Positions 7,339 to 14,999 of a DNA stretch of 16,262 bases are shown here, piece by piece. A program made the translations under genes and the position numbers. The notes under the pieces were generated by a model. It did no database searches. It was not told the origin of the DNA and worked only from the letters and a program-made list of their open reading frames with translations. Source of the DNA: Planococcaceae bacterium UBA3370 (GTDB lineage: Bacteria; Bacillota; Bacilli; Bacillales_A; Planococcaceae); contig DEQI01000104.1 in NCBI GenBank assembly GCA_002360295.1, positions 1-16,262 on the forward strand, written 5' to 3'. Position 1 is the first letter of the stretch. Each line of letters begins with the position of its first letter.

Positions 7339-7860
7339 ATGAATCGTAAATGGATTCATATTATTGCAACCATCATAGTAGTACTTAGTCTTGCCGGCTG
7401 TGGTAAAACAGTAGAAGAAAGAATAGAAGTAGGTGTGGCAAGTGCACAAACCACTTTTAATGAATCTCCTGAAGAGCCGAATACAACGATAGGTCATATA
7501 CAGTTATTTGCACCTAAAGGGTATACTGTGGAACAAGGCGTCGATGAAATGAACTTTGTCTTAACGAAAGATAAAGAGTCTTATATATTATTTGTTAATA
7601 CGATCGAAACAGAAGACAGTCAATTAAATTACGAAAATTTACTAGCAGATAACATGAAAGATGTCGTAAAATCTCAAAAGTTTGAAACGGATGGCATGTT
7701 CGGTTTTTCTGCAGTTGTAAAGCATGACGATGAAGAACAGTACGAGCTTATTGTAAGTATTGGTGGTATTAAGCTTACAACGATATCCAATGGTAAAAAA
7801 ATTGAAGATAAATTGGCTGAGATGATGCAAGTAGTACGCTCTGTCCAAATAACAGAATAA
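7339..7860 (+). CDS. Small lipoprotein of unknown function
   Basis: The 173-residue product begins MNRKW, followed by a hydrophobic stretch (residues 6-19) and a lipobox LAGC with Cys21. It should be exported by Sec, lipidated on Cys21, cleaved before it and held on the outer face of the membrane. The mature part is about 153 residues, mixed alpha/beta in pattern (FAPKGYTVEQGVDEMNFVLTK, YELIVSIGGIKLTTISNGKK) and acidic. I do not recognise a named family. Start: GAGGGAAG at 7327-7334, four bases upstream of ATG. It has its own predicted promoter and a strong terminator, so it is likely a single-gene unit, though read-through from the DUF84 gene is possible. Confidence 0.85.
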   Translation: MNRKWIHIIATIIVVLSLAGCGKTVEERIEVGVASAQTTFNESPEEPNTTIGHIQLFAPKGYTVEQGVDEMNFVLTKDKESYILFVNTIETEDSQLNYENLLADNMKDVVKSQKFETDGMFGFSAVVKHDDEEQYELIVSIGGIKLTTISNGKKIEDKLAEMMQVVRSVQITE

Positions 7861-7880
7861 AGCGGTGAAATTGATAATTT

Positions 7881-7913
7881 AAGCGTTCAGTCAAGCAGAT
7901 GAACGCTTTTTTT
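7881..7913 (+). terminator. Rho-independent terminator of the lipoprotein gene
   Basis: A perfect 9-bp stem AAGCGTTCA/TGAACGCTT (7881-7889, 7900-7908) with a 10-base loop is followed by TTTTT. Confidence 0.9.
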
Positions 7914-7915
7914 GT

Positions 7916-7957
7916 TATACTAATTATACTGAGGACGGTTCACGTTGTGTGAACCGT
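7916..7957 (+). promoter_or_regulatory. Possible ytpQ promoter (-10) and leader hairpin
   Basis: Two TATACT boxes (7916-7921 and 7925-7930) follow the lipoprotein terminator; neither has a clear -35. Starting from the second, the transcript would open with a perfect 9-bp hairpin ACGGTTCAC/GTGAACCGT (7935-7943, 7949-7957, loop GTTGT). The hairpin could instead be a second terminator, but its downstream sequence TTGTTTGCG is a poor T-tract. No better promoter for ytpQ was seen. Confidence 0.3.
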
Positions 7958-7982
7958 TTGTTTGCGAGAAAGTGTGATTTTC

Positions 7983-8040
7983 TGGAGTTGGAGCGGTGTC
8001 TAGCTCCAGCGCCCAGCCCCAGAGTACTTGCGCTTTTCTA
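7983..8040. repeat. Degenerate dispersed repeat, copy B, in the ytpQ leader
   Basis: This GC-richer block reads GGAGCGGTGTCTAGCTCCAG, then CGCCCAGCCCC and, at its end, GCGCTTTTCT. TGGAGC pairs with GCTCCA across eight bases. It shares the order TAGCT-CAGC-CC-AGC ... CTTTTCT with the block at 4458-4555, and is closer to the Bacillaceae repeat consensus that I remember. It lies just upstream of the ytpQ ribosome site. Confidence 0.5.
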
Positions 8041-8062
8041 ATGTATAAAAGGAGTGACAACG

Positions 8063-8878
8063 TTGAAATCACCACAACTCGTTCAAGAACTAAAAAAACG
8101 TCTAGGTGAAGAGCTTTATGATTGGTCATTCGATAAAGAGAAAGACAAATTACGTCTTGAACATAAACATTTAAAGCGTGGAATGGACATATCATTACCT
8201 GAGATTTTAGCTAAGTATTCTACGAAAAATGAAGCTGCTATCGAGGAAGTTGTTTATACAATTGAACAAACTTTTTTAGCTATGACAATAGAGCATCAGC
8301 AAGGGTTTACAGATTTTTCGGCTGTTTATCCGATTATCCGGTCAACATCATTTCCTCTACAATCAAGGGAAGGACATGCCTTTATAACGACAGAGCATAC
8401 AGCCGAAACTCGTATTTTTTATGCGCTTGACCTTGGGAAGACCTATCGTTTAATAGATGAAACAATGCTTGAGAAAACAGGCATATCCGCACAGCAAATT
8501 CGTGAAAGTGCTCGTTTTTCAGTGAAAAAACTGCCAACAATACATAAACATGATGAAGTGGCAGGTAATATTTTTTATTTTATTAATCATAATGATGGCT
8601 ATGATGCAAGTAGAATATTAAATGATGTGTTTTTAAAGGATATGGCTGCACAAATAGAAGGCGATATGACAATATCTGTACCCCATCAAGATGTACTGAT
8701 TATTGGTGATATTCGTAATGAAGTAGGGTATGATGTATTAGCACAGATGACGATGCATTTCTTCACTGTAGGAGCTGTTCCTATCACTTCGCTGTCATTC
8801 GTTTATGAAGATGGCAAGTTGGAACCGATATTTATACTAGCGAAAAACAAAGTAAAAAAGGAGCAAAATGAACAATGA
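8063..8878 (+). CDS. ytpQ: DUF1444-family conserved protein, YtpQ-like
   Basis: This 271-residue cytoplasmic protein matches B. subtilis YtpQ (DUF1444) as I remember it, in blocks such as YPIIRSTSFP, HTAETRIFYALDLGKTYRLID, NDGYDASRILND, ISVPHQDVLIIGDIRNE, and GKLEPIFILAK at the end. Its biochemical role is unknown. No signal or membrane segment is present. GTG 8054 is a poor start because it overlaps the ribosome site itself. TTG 8063 lies eight bases after GGAG (8051-8054) and gives MKSPQLVQELKKRL, so I prefer it. The stop overlaps the next start by four bases (ATGA), a sign of translational coupling with ytpR. The two genes stay together across Bacillales, suggesting related work. Confidence 0.9.
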   Translation: MKSPQLVQELKKRLGEELYDWSFDKEKDKLRLEHKHLKRGMDISLPEILAKYSTKNEAAIEEVVYTIEQTFLAMTIEHQQGFTDFSAVYPIIRSTSFPLQSREGHAFITTEHTAETRIFYALDLGKTYRLIDETMLEKTGISAQQIRESARFSVKKLPTIHKHDEVAGNIFYFINHNDGYDASRILNDVFLKDMAAQIEGDMTISVPHQDVLIIGDIRNEVGYDVLAQMTMHFFTVGAVPITSLSFVYEDGKLEPIFILAKNKVKKEQNEQ

Positions 8879-9489
8879 TTATAGCATACAATAAAGAGCA
8901 TGTTGGAGACGTATTATTAGTACAATTAGCAATGGAAAAAATTATTAAAACAGCTGTAGAGCGTAAAGGTGATGTGGCTATTTTAAAAGAAGAAGCGACA
9001 GGCGAAGTGAAGGCTTTTAATCTTTTTAACGCAAGCAAATATGTAGAATTAGATGTTGTAGGAAATGTTGAAGTAACACCTGAGCTAGTTGAAAAATTAG
9101 AAGAAGCTTTAGCAGCTAATAATGCAGAGATTTCGTTAGATGTAGATTTTTCACCGAAATTTGTTGTTGGGTATGTGGAGACGAAAGAAAAACATCCAAA
9201 TGCAGATAAATTAAGTATTTGTCATGTCAATGTTGGGGAAGAAACATTACAAATCGTTTGTGGTGCCCCAAATGTTGAGGCAGGTCAAAAAGTAGTAGTA
9301 GCTAAAATTGGCGCAGTAATGCCTTCTGGTTTATTAATTAAAGAAGGAAACTTACGTGGTGTAGATTCCTTTGGTATGTTATGCTCTGCACGAGAGCTAG
9401 CTATTCCAGGAGCTCCTGAAGTGAAAGGTATTTTAGTATTAGAAGAAAATGCGGAAGTAGGTTCTGCTTTTACTATTCCTACTCGATAA
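8875..9489 (+). CDS. ytpR: tRNA-binding-domain protein, YtpR-like (DUF4479 plus EMAP/PheT-B1-type domain)
   Basis: This 204-residue protein has an N-terminal module (about 1-90, DUF4479-like in relatives). A C-terminal OB-fold tRNA-binding domain (about 95-203) is like the one at the start of PheRS beta and in Arc1p/EMAPII. Visible signatures are VGYVETKEKHPNADKLSICH, TLQIVCGAPNVEAGQKVVVA, AVMPSGLLIKEGNLRGVDS and FGMLCSARELAI. It has no synthetase catalytic part, so it is a stand-alone RNA-binding protein; its target is not known. The ATG overlaps the ytpQ stop; AAAAGGAG (8856-8863) is 11 bases upstream. A clear terminator ends the ytpQR unit. Confidence 0.95.
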   Translation: MIIAYNKEHVGDVLLVQLAMEKIIKTAVERKGDVAILKEEATGEVKAFNLFNASKYVELDVVGNVEVTPELVEKLEEALAANNAEISLDVDFSPKFVVGYVETKEKHPNADKLSICHVNVGEETLQIVCGAPNVEAGQKVVVAKIGAVMPSGLLIKEGNLRGVDSFGMLCSARELAIPGAPEVKGILVLEENAEVGSAFTIPTR

Positions 9490-9499
9490 TAAGTAGGTG

Positions 9500-9530
9500 G
9501 GGCTATTCTTAACAGAGTAGCCCTTTTTTT
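9500..9530 (+). terminator. Rho-independent terminator of ytpQR
   Basis: A 10-bp stem GGGCTATTCT/AGAGTAGCCC (9500-9509, 9514-9523) with one G-U pair and a TAAC loop is followed by seven T. Confidence 0.93.
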
Positions 9531-9663
9531 ATCTATTTTATTTAGCAATTAAAAGGTCAATTGTTAGTTCATTGATACGGAGTTCAACAAATGCAAAAGA
9601 GTTAAGTGGAAATAAAAGGTATGTGGCTATTCTTGAAATAAATTAATACTCCGAGAATAAAGT

Positions 9664-9701
9664 AAGCGTTTCTACATTAAATTGATGGACGCTTCTTTTT
9701 T
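9664..9701 (+). terminator. Orphan terminator-like hairpin
   Basis: AAGCGTTT (9664-9671) pairs with GGACGCTT (9687-9694), using two G-U pairs, and is followed by CTTTTTTCC. It already lies 134 bases past the ytpR terminator, so it ends either read-through or an unrecognised short transcript from 9535-9663. Confidence 0.45.
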
Positions 9702-9914
9702 CCGTTTCAAACCACCAAATACTTTCTATATTTCTATGCTATTGCTGCCATTTTAAGCGTTAAATATGATATGCTTTTCATGAAATAACAATGTTTAGTC
9801 TTAATCTGAAGGATTTTGAATAAATTGTTTATTTTATATGAAAATCGTTGTGCATAAATGGATAGAAATTTAAATAGAATACAATTTAAAACGTTTATTT
9901 GTTGCATAATATCA

Positions 9915-9920
9915 TATAAT
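9915..9920 (+). promoter_or_regulatory. Predicted -10 of the sftA promoter
   Basis: A perfect TATAAT lies 33 bases before ATG 9954. The -35 is weak (TTTATT at 9894-9899, spacer 15). A start near 9927 leaves a leader of about 27 bases and rules out the upstream in-frame start codons at 9858 and 9924. Confidence 0.45.
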
Positions 9921-9953
9921 AGAATGGTTATTGAAGAAAGAAAGAGTGATACA

Positions 9954-12863
9954 ATGAAATGGTTTAAAAAACAATTTAATAAGTTTTTTTATATAAATGA
10001 TGAAGAGCAAGAAGAACAATATGACACATATGAAGAATATGAGACGGATGACCATGTTGTAAAGGATCATTTCCAACAACAAAGTCAACCAAGAAAATCT
10101 ACTTTTCGTTTCCCATTAATTAGTGATGAGGAAGTACTACCTGAGTCACCGAAACAGCCTATGACTGAAACAATCGTTTCAAAAGATAAAAAGAATCTTG
10201 AATTACCAAAGTATTTACAGCAACCTACTTCTCATGTATACGATGTTGAAGTATCCGGTATTCGAGAATTGCTAGAGCGCAGGCAAAAAGGACGCGGTTA
10301 TTCACAAGTAATCCGAAGTAATAATAAGCTAGCGAAAGAACGTCAACCGGTTGAAACGGAATATGTATCAAAAAATAAGATTAATAATCAACCAGAAGTA
10401 AATAATGAATTTACTAATCCCCTACAAAATCGTAAGCGTTTCGTTCCAACAAGTGTGCCTTCTCCTGTTTATGGTTTTGCTAAACCGAAGCCAATTGAAG
10501 AGTTGCTACCAAAAAAGCAAGAGCAAAAGCAAAATGAAGAAGTAGCAATCAATCAACAGGATGAAATGCCATTAACACAGCAAGAGGCTATAAAAGAGCC
10601 TCTAGTAAGCTCTACTACAGGGGATGAAATTCAGGTTAAAGTGGATGAATTTGTACCTCACAATAACGAGCAAACTACTCATCATGAGAACCTAACAATG
10701 GAAGTGTTTACAGAAGAACAGGCACCTAATCAAGATGAATTGAATACATCTTATTATGAGCAACCAAAAAATTCTATACCATTGACTGAAGAGGAAGCTA
10801 GTAGTGAACAGTTAAGCGAATTAAAAGTTGAGCATTTAACAATTGAAAATTCTACGATTCATATTGGCCAATTAAATGTTGAGCAATCGCAGCAAAGTGA
10901 TTTGTTACAAATGGAAAACGAAGAAGTTGCCGCTACGAATACTGCATTAATGAACAATCAAAATTCGGGTGGAAGTAAATTACCATTTAATGTACTCATG
11001 TTAAAATCGGATAAACAAAAAATAATGGCGAAACAAATGGTCAAAAATTTATTATCAAAACAAGAACCTACGCTAAAAGTAAATGCTGAACCAGAAAATG
11101 ATTTAGATTTTACAAGTGTAGTTAAATTAAATGAGCCACTACAGTCCGATCGTTCTGAGCCATCATTAGAAATGATTAGTTCAGATCAACATTCTTCGTT
11201 TATTCAAGAAGAAAATGCTGATGTTCCCTCTAGTATTCAGTCCCAAGCTGAAATAAACGATGATATGACAGAAGTGCATCATGATGAGAAAGTACAACTG
11301 CATCCTGAAATAGTTTTAGATTCACAAAGAGTAGAAATGACGGAAGATGTTAAAGCTAGTAATGAAGAAGTTGAAGAAGCGATTTCTTTAATGGATTCCT
11401 TACAACAAAAAGAAGAGGTAATAGTCGACAAGCCAGTACAGCAAGAAATCAAGCAGTATGATATGCCTTCTAGTGAATTTTTATCTCCACCAGAGGAGAA
11501 AATCGAAGACTTAGATTGGATGGAAGAGCAAGCAGACGCTTTAGTTGAAGCTCTTTCCTACCACCAAGTTTCTGCACAAGTAGAATCAATTATGCAAGGG
11601 CCAGCTGTTACCCAATTTGAAATTACAATTGGCCACGGCACGAAGGTAAGTAAAATTCGAAATTTATCAGATGATTTAAAACTGGCTTTAGCGGCAAAGG
11701 ATATTCGTATACAAGCGCCAATACCTGGAAAAAGAACGATTGGTATCGAAATACCGAATTTAACATCAAGAGCAGTTCGTTTATCCGAAGTGACAAATAG
11801 CGCTTCATTTAAAGAGTCAGACTCACCATTGGAAGCAGCTTTAGGTCTTGATTTAACGGGTAAACCAGTATCAATCGATTTACGTAAGATGCCTCATGGT
11901 TTAATTGCAGGGGCAACTGGTTCAGGAAAGTCGGTTTGTATCAACTCTATATTGGTTAGCTTATTATATAAAGCGAAGCCGCATGAGCTAAAATTAATGT
12001 TGATTGACCCTAAAATGGTTGAACTAGCACCATTTAATCATATTCCTCATCTAGTCAGTCCTGTTATTACGGATGTAAAAGCAGCAGCTGCTGCATTAAG
12101 TTGGGCTGTAGAGGAAATGGAGCGCCGTTATCAACTGTTTATGCATGCAGAAGTACGTGATATTACACGATATAATGCAATAGCTGAAGCGAATGGTCAA
12201 CCGGCATTAAAACTACCATATTTACTCATTGTGATTGATGAGTTAGCCGATTTAATGATGATGGCACCAGCAGATGTAGAGGATGCAATTTGTCGTATTG
12301 CACAAAAAGCACGTGCTTGTGGTATTCATTTAATTGTCGCAACGCAGCGTCCATCAACGGATGTTATTACAGGATTAATTAAAGCGAACATCCCTACACG
12401 TATCGCATTTTCTGTATCATCACAAATTGATTCACGTACAATTTTAGATATGCAAGGTGCAGAGCGTTTGCTTGGACGTGGAGATATGCTTTATTTAGGA
12501 AATGGTATGTCAGCACCACAGCGGATTCAAGGAACGTTTGTCACAGATGATGAAATAGAAGATATTATTGCATATGTCAGAAGTCAGGGCGAACCAGACT
12601 ATATGTTTGAACAGGATGAACTCATAAAAAAAGTTGAGATGGTAGAAGAGCAGGATGAGCTATTTGAGGAAGTTTGTCGTTTCGTCTATGACCAAGGGAC
12701 TGCTTCTACTTCATCGATTCAACGAAAATACCATATTGGCTACAATCGTGCCGCAAGACTTGTCGATATGTTAGAAAAACACGGCTTTGTATCTGAGCAA
12801 CGTGGAAGTAAGCCCCGTGAATCTTATATAACAGAATCGGATTTAATGTCATTATTTGATTAG
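9954..12863 (+). CDS. sftA: Soluble FtsK/SpoIIIE-family DNA translocase SftA
   Basis: SftA (YtpS) is the membrane-free FtsK-type motor of Bacillales. It hexamerises on DNA at the forming septum and moves chromosome arms out of its way before closure. The 969-residue product begins MKWFKKQFNKFFY without membrane helices. Residues 20 to about 560 are an acidic, Gln/Asn-rich, probably disordered linker with short conserved-looking islands, for example VPSPVYGF (168-175) and FNVLMLKSDK. The motor follows: alpha part from about 570, Walker A GATGSGKS (653-660), IDPKMVELAPFNHIPHL, Walker B LLIVIDEL (757-764, D762/E763), ATQRPSTDVITGLIK and DMQGAERLLGRGDMLYL. The last 70 residues are the winged-helix gamma domain (YNRAARLVDMLEKHGFV) that in relatives reads orienting DNA motifs. 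Its ribosome site is weak (AAAGAG). The longer frame from 9858 is rejected. Confidence 0.96.
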   Translation: MKWFKKQFNKFFYINDEEQEEQYDTYEEYETDDHVVKDHFQQQSQPRKSTFRFPLISDEEVLPESPKQPMTETIVSKDKKNLELPKYLQQPTSHVYDVEVSGIRELLERRQKGRGYSQVIRSNNKLAKERQPVETEYVSKNKINNQPEVNNEFTNPLQNRKRFVPTSVPSPVYGFAKPKPIEELLPKKQEQKQNEEVAINQQDEMPLTQQEAIKEPLVSSTTGDEIQVKVDEFVPHNNEQTTHHENLTMEVFTEEQAPNQDELNTSYYEQPKNSIPLTEEEASSEQLSELKVEHLTIENSTIHIGQLNVEQSQQSDLLQMENEEVAATNTALMNNQNSGGSKLPFNVLMLKSDKQKIMAKQMVKNLLSKQEPTLKVNAEPENDLDFTSVVKLNEPLQSDRSEPSLEMISSDQHSSFIQEENADVPSSIQSQAEINDDMTEVHHDEKVQLHPEIVLDSQRVEMTEDVKASNEEVEEAISLMDSLQQKEEVIVDKPVQQEIKQYDMPSSEFLSPPEEKIEDLDWMEEQADALVEALSYHQVSAQVESIMQGPAVTQFEITIGHGTKVSKIRNLSDDLKLALAAKDIRIQAPIPGKRTIGIEIPNLTSRAVRLSEVTNSASFKESDSPLEAALGLDLTGKPVSIDLRKMPHGLIAGATGSGKSVCINSILVSLLYKAKPHELKLMLIDPKMVELAPFNHIPHLVSPVITDVKAAAAALSWAVEEMERRYQLFMHAEVRDITRYNAIAEANGQPALKLPYLLIVIDELADLMMMAPADVEDAICRIAQKARACGIHLIVATQRPSTDVITGLIKANIPTRIAFSVSSQIDSRTILDMQGAERLLGRGDMLYLGNGMSAPQRIQGTFVTDDEIEDIIAYVRSQGEPDYMFEQDELIKKVEMVEEQDELFEEVCRFVYDQGTASTSSIQRKYHIGYNRAARLVDMLEKHGFVSEQRGSKPRESYITESDLMSLFD

Positions 12864-12890
12864 AGGTAGCAGAAAATAGCTACCTCTGTT
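12862..12890 (+). terminator. Hairpin at the sftA stop codon, weak terminator
   Basis: A perfect 9-bp stem AGAGGTAGC/GCTACCTCT (12862-12870, 12879-12887) has an 8-base loop. Its left arm contains the last two bases of the TAG stop. Only GTTT follows, so termination may be incomplete. Confidence 0.6.
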
Positions 12891-12916
12891 TACAAAAATG
12901 AATAATTAGAAAAGTC

Positions 12917-12951
12917 GTACATTTATTGTTGTACATATTTAGTGCTATAAT
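12917..12951 (+). promoter_or_regulatory. murC promoter with extended -10 and upstream direct repeat
   Basis: TGCTATAAT (12943-12951) is an extended -10 with a perfect TATAAT. The -35 area has no good match but carries a direct repeat GTACAT (12917-12922 and 12931-12936, 14 bases apart), which could be an activator or operator site. A palindrome AGTCTTTTTAAAAGACT (12957-12973) lies at the predicted transcript start. The leader is about 80 bases. Confidence 0.5.
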
Positions 12952-13038
12952 GTATTAGTCTTTTTAAAAGACTCGGGCTTTCATTGTATTGCTCTTAAAT
13001 ATTCAAACGGGATCATATGTATCCTAGGAGGTTTCAAA

Positions 13039-14343
13039 ATGACACGTTATCATTTTACAGGGATTAAAGGTTCGGGGATGAGTCCATTAGCCCAAATCCT
13101 TTTTGATTCAGGTGAACAAGTACAAGGTTCTGATGTAGAAACGTATTACTTCACTGAACAACCATTACGAGATAGAAATATACCCATTTTACCATTTGAC
13201 GCAAATAATATAGAGCCAGGTTTAACAATCATTGCTGGTAATGCATTTTCGGACGACCATCCAGAATTAGTACGTGCACGTGAGCTAGGTTTAGAAGTTA
13301 TCCGCTATCATAAGTTTTTAGGGGATTATAGTAATCGTTTTACATCGATTGCGATTACAGGTGCTCACGGAAAAACTTCTACGACAGGCTTAATGAGCCA
13401 TGTAATTGAAGGCTATATGCCAACATCTTATTTAATTGGTGATGGTACGGGTGCAGGAACTGAAAATGCAGAATACTTTGTAATGGAAGCATGTGAATAT
13501 CGCCGCCATTTTTTAGCATACCATCCTGATTATGCGATTATGACAAACATTGATTTTGATCATCCGGATTATTTTGCCAATATAGAGGATGTGTATAGTG
13601 CATTCCAATCCCTTGCGATGCAAGTTAAAAAAGCAATTATTGCGTGTGGAGATGACGAATACTTACAGCGTATACAAGCTCAAGTACCTGTTGTTTATTA
13701 TGGTTTCGGCTCGGAAAATGACTTTGCTGCACGAAATGTAATCAAAACAACAGAAGGAACAGAGTTTGAAGTCTATGTGCGTAATGAGTTTTATGCTAAA
13801 TTCTTTATTCCTTCATTTGGAGATCATACCATTTTAAACGCACTTGCAGTCATTTCTTTATGTCATTATGAAGGAATTCCTGTTGAACTAATTCAGGAAC
13901 GTTTACAAAGTTTTTCCGGAGTAAAAAGACGTTTTACTGAAACAAAAATAGGGAACAATGTGTTAATAGATGATTATGCTCATCATCCAACTGAAATTGC
14001 TGCGACGCTTCAATCGGCGCGTCAAAAATATCCTGATCGACAACTGGTTGCTGTTTTCCAGCCGCATACTTTTACACGTACGCAAGCTTTTTTACAACAA
14101 TTTGCCGATAGCTTAAGCCAGGCAGATGCCGTGTATTTATGTGATATATTTGGTTCTGCGCGCGAGCAATTAGGCGCTTTATCAATTGAAGATTTAGCTT
14201 CGTTAATCGAACATAGTGAAGTACTACAACTGAATTCAATTGCTCGATTACAACAACACGCGGATGCCGTATTTTTATTTATGGGCGCAGGAGATGTTCA
14301 TAAATACCAAGATGCTTTTGAAGAACTATTACGAGCAAAGTAA
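13039..14343 (+). CDS. murC: UDP-N-acetylmuramate-L-alanine ligase
   Basis: MurC adds L-alanine to UDP-MurNAc with ATP, the first amino-acid step of peptidoglycan stem synthesis, in the cytoplasm. The 434-residue protein has the three Mur ligase domains. The N-terminal UDP-binding fold has [14 protein letters not shown] (5-18) and GSDV. The central ATPase has the P-loop GAHGKTSTT (108-116), [10 protein letters not shown] and [10 protein letters not shown]. The C-terminal domain holds [17 protein letters not shown] (311-319) and FQPHTFTRT. The start ATG is fixed by GGAGGT (13027-13032), six bases upstream. The gene follows sftA, as in B. subtilis, but has its own predicted promoter and a strong terminator. 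Confidence 0.97.
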   Translation: MTRYHFTGIKGSGMSPLAQILFDSGEQVQGSDVETYYFTEQPLRDRNIPILPFDANNIEPGLTIIAGNAFSDDHPELVRARELGLEVIRYHKFLGDYSNRFTSIAITGAHGKTSTTGLMSHVIEGYMPTSYLIGDGTGAGTENAEYFVMEACEYRRHFLAYHPDYAIMTNIDFDHPDYFANIEDVYSAFQSLAMQVKKAIIACGDDEYLQRIQAQVPVVYYGFGSENDFAARNVIKTTEGTEFEVYVRNEFYAKFFIPSFGDHTILNALAVISLCHYEGIPVELIQERLQSFSGVKRRFTETKIGNNVLIDDYAHHPTEIAATLQSARQKYPDRQLVAVFQPHTFTRTQAFLQQFADSLSQADAVYLCDIFGSAREQLGALSIEDLASLIEHSEVLQLNSIARLQQHADAVFLFMGAGDVHKYQDAFEELLRAK

Positions 14344-14397
14344 AATTTGTAGCGTGACTAAACAAAGTTTTGCGGAATAGTACGCTTAGTTGACAAT

Positions 14398-14434
14398 AAC
14401 AGCTTATTCCGTTTATGGAAAAGCTGTTTTTTTT
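14398..14434 (+). terminator. Rho-independent terminator of murC
   Basis: AACAGCTTATTCC (14398-14410) pairs with GGAAAAGCTGTT (14417-14428) with one bulged A, followed by a run of eight T (14427-14434). Confidence 0.92.
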
Positions 14435-14442
14435 CAAAGATT

Positions 14443-14469
14443 GAAGGATTTCCGAAAAGTTTGTCGAAA
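14443..14469 (+). promoter_or_regulatory. Sigma-H-type promoter with overlapping Spo0A box, upstream of ytxG
   Basis: GAAGGATTT (14443-14451) fits the sigma-H -35 consensus RNAGGAWWW at every position. After 11 bases, GTCGAAA (14463-14469) fits RNNGAAT except for the last base. TTGTCGAA (14461-14468) is a perfect Spo0A box covering this -10. In B. subtilis the ytxGHJ (csb40) operon is known to be transcribed by sigma-H and sigma-B. I saw no sigma-B site here. Confidence 0.6.
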
Positions 14470-14501
14470 TAAATATTATATAGTTACAGGAGGTATTCAC
14501 A

Positions 14502-14975
14502 ATGGAAGTCGTACTTTATATCGCTGCACTAATTGCGGCAATCGGGTTTTTAATTTTATGTATCAGTATCGGAATGACATTATTCTCATTAAAAAACATA
14601 TTAAATAATATTGCAGGTACTGTCGCAGGTATTGAAGGGCAAATGCAAGGAATAACACGAGAAACAACAACGCTACTAACTAAAACAAATACGTTAGCTG
14701 ATGATATTGCGGATAAATCTGAAAAACTTAATTCAGTAGTCCAAGCTGTCAAAGGTATTGGAGATTCCGTAAATGAGTTAAATGAATCTATACAACGTAT
14801 AACAACTTCTGTTAAAAATGAAGTTGGAAAAAATGAAGAAAAAATTGCACAAGTTGTCCAATGGAGTAATGTGGCAATGGGCATTGCTGATAAATGGCGT
14901 CAACGTAAAGCCATTCATCCTGATGACGTAAATGTCGTTATTGTCGATGAAGTGCAAGTGAAAAATACTAAATAA
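14502..14975 (+). CDS. ytxG: DUF948 membrane-anchored coiled-coil protein, YtxG-like
   Basis: This 157-residue protein has one N-terminal membrane helix (about residues 4-28, VVLYIAALIAAIGFLILCIS) followed by a long heptad-rich stretch (30-115: SLKNILNNIAGTVAGIEGQM, TKTNTLADDIADKSEKLNSV), typical of DUF948. A short cytosolic tail follows (WRQRKAIHPDD...). It probably forms a membrane-tethered coiled coil; its exact role is unknown. The B. subtilis homologue is part of a general-stress/sporulation operon. Start: AGGAGG at 14488-14493, eight bases before ATG. The gene is first in a two-gene unit with ytxH, 24 bases apart. Confidence 0.92.
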   Translation: MEVVLYIAALIAAIGFLILCISIGMTLFSLKNILNNIAGTVAGIEGQMQGITRETTTLLTKTNTLADDIADKSEKLNSVVQAVKGIGDSVNELNESIQRITTSVKNEVGKNEEKIAQVVQWSNVAMGIADKWRQRKAIHPDDVNVVIVDEVQVKNTK

Positions 14976-14999
14976 TTCAAATAAAGGGGCGGGAGATTG

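Larger units (their letters stand above)
9531..9953 (+). other. Gene-free interval before sftA
   Basis: No credible coding region is present; the frames are short and lack ribosome sites. The interval contains an orphan terminator-like hairpin (9664-9701) and, at its right end, the likely sftA promoter. The in-frame extension of sftA upstream to 9858 is not coding in my reading, because the predicted promoter lies inside it. Confidence 0.6.

Noticed and set aside
9808..9816. GAAGGATTT, a perfect sigma-H -35 match upstream of sftA
   Set aside because: No GAAT-type -10 lies 11-12 bases downstream (the sequence there is TTTATTT), so it is probably chance.
9858..9953. 32-residue N-terminal extension of SftA
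   Set aside because: It begins before the predicted TATAAT at 9915, has no ribosome site, and reads unlike the family. ATG 9954 gives the expected MKWFKK start.
14390..14608. Plus-strand 72-codon frame crossing the murC terminator
   Set aside because: It runs through a terminator and the sigma-H-type promoter, and overlaps ytxG in another frame.
14516..14884. Minus-strand 122-codon frame opposite ytxG
   Set aside because: ytxG has a membrane helix, heptads, ribosome site and promoter; the opposite frame is a composition shadow.
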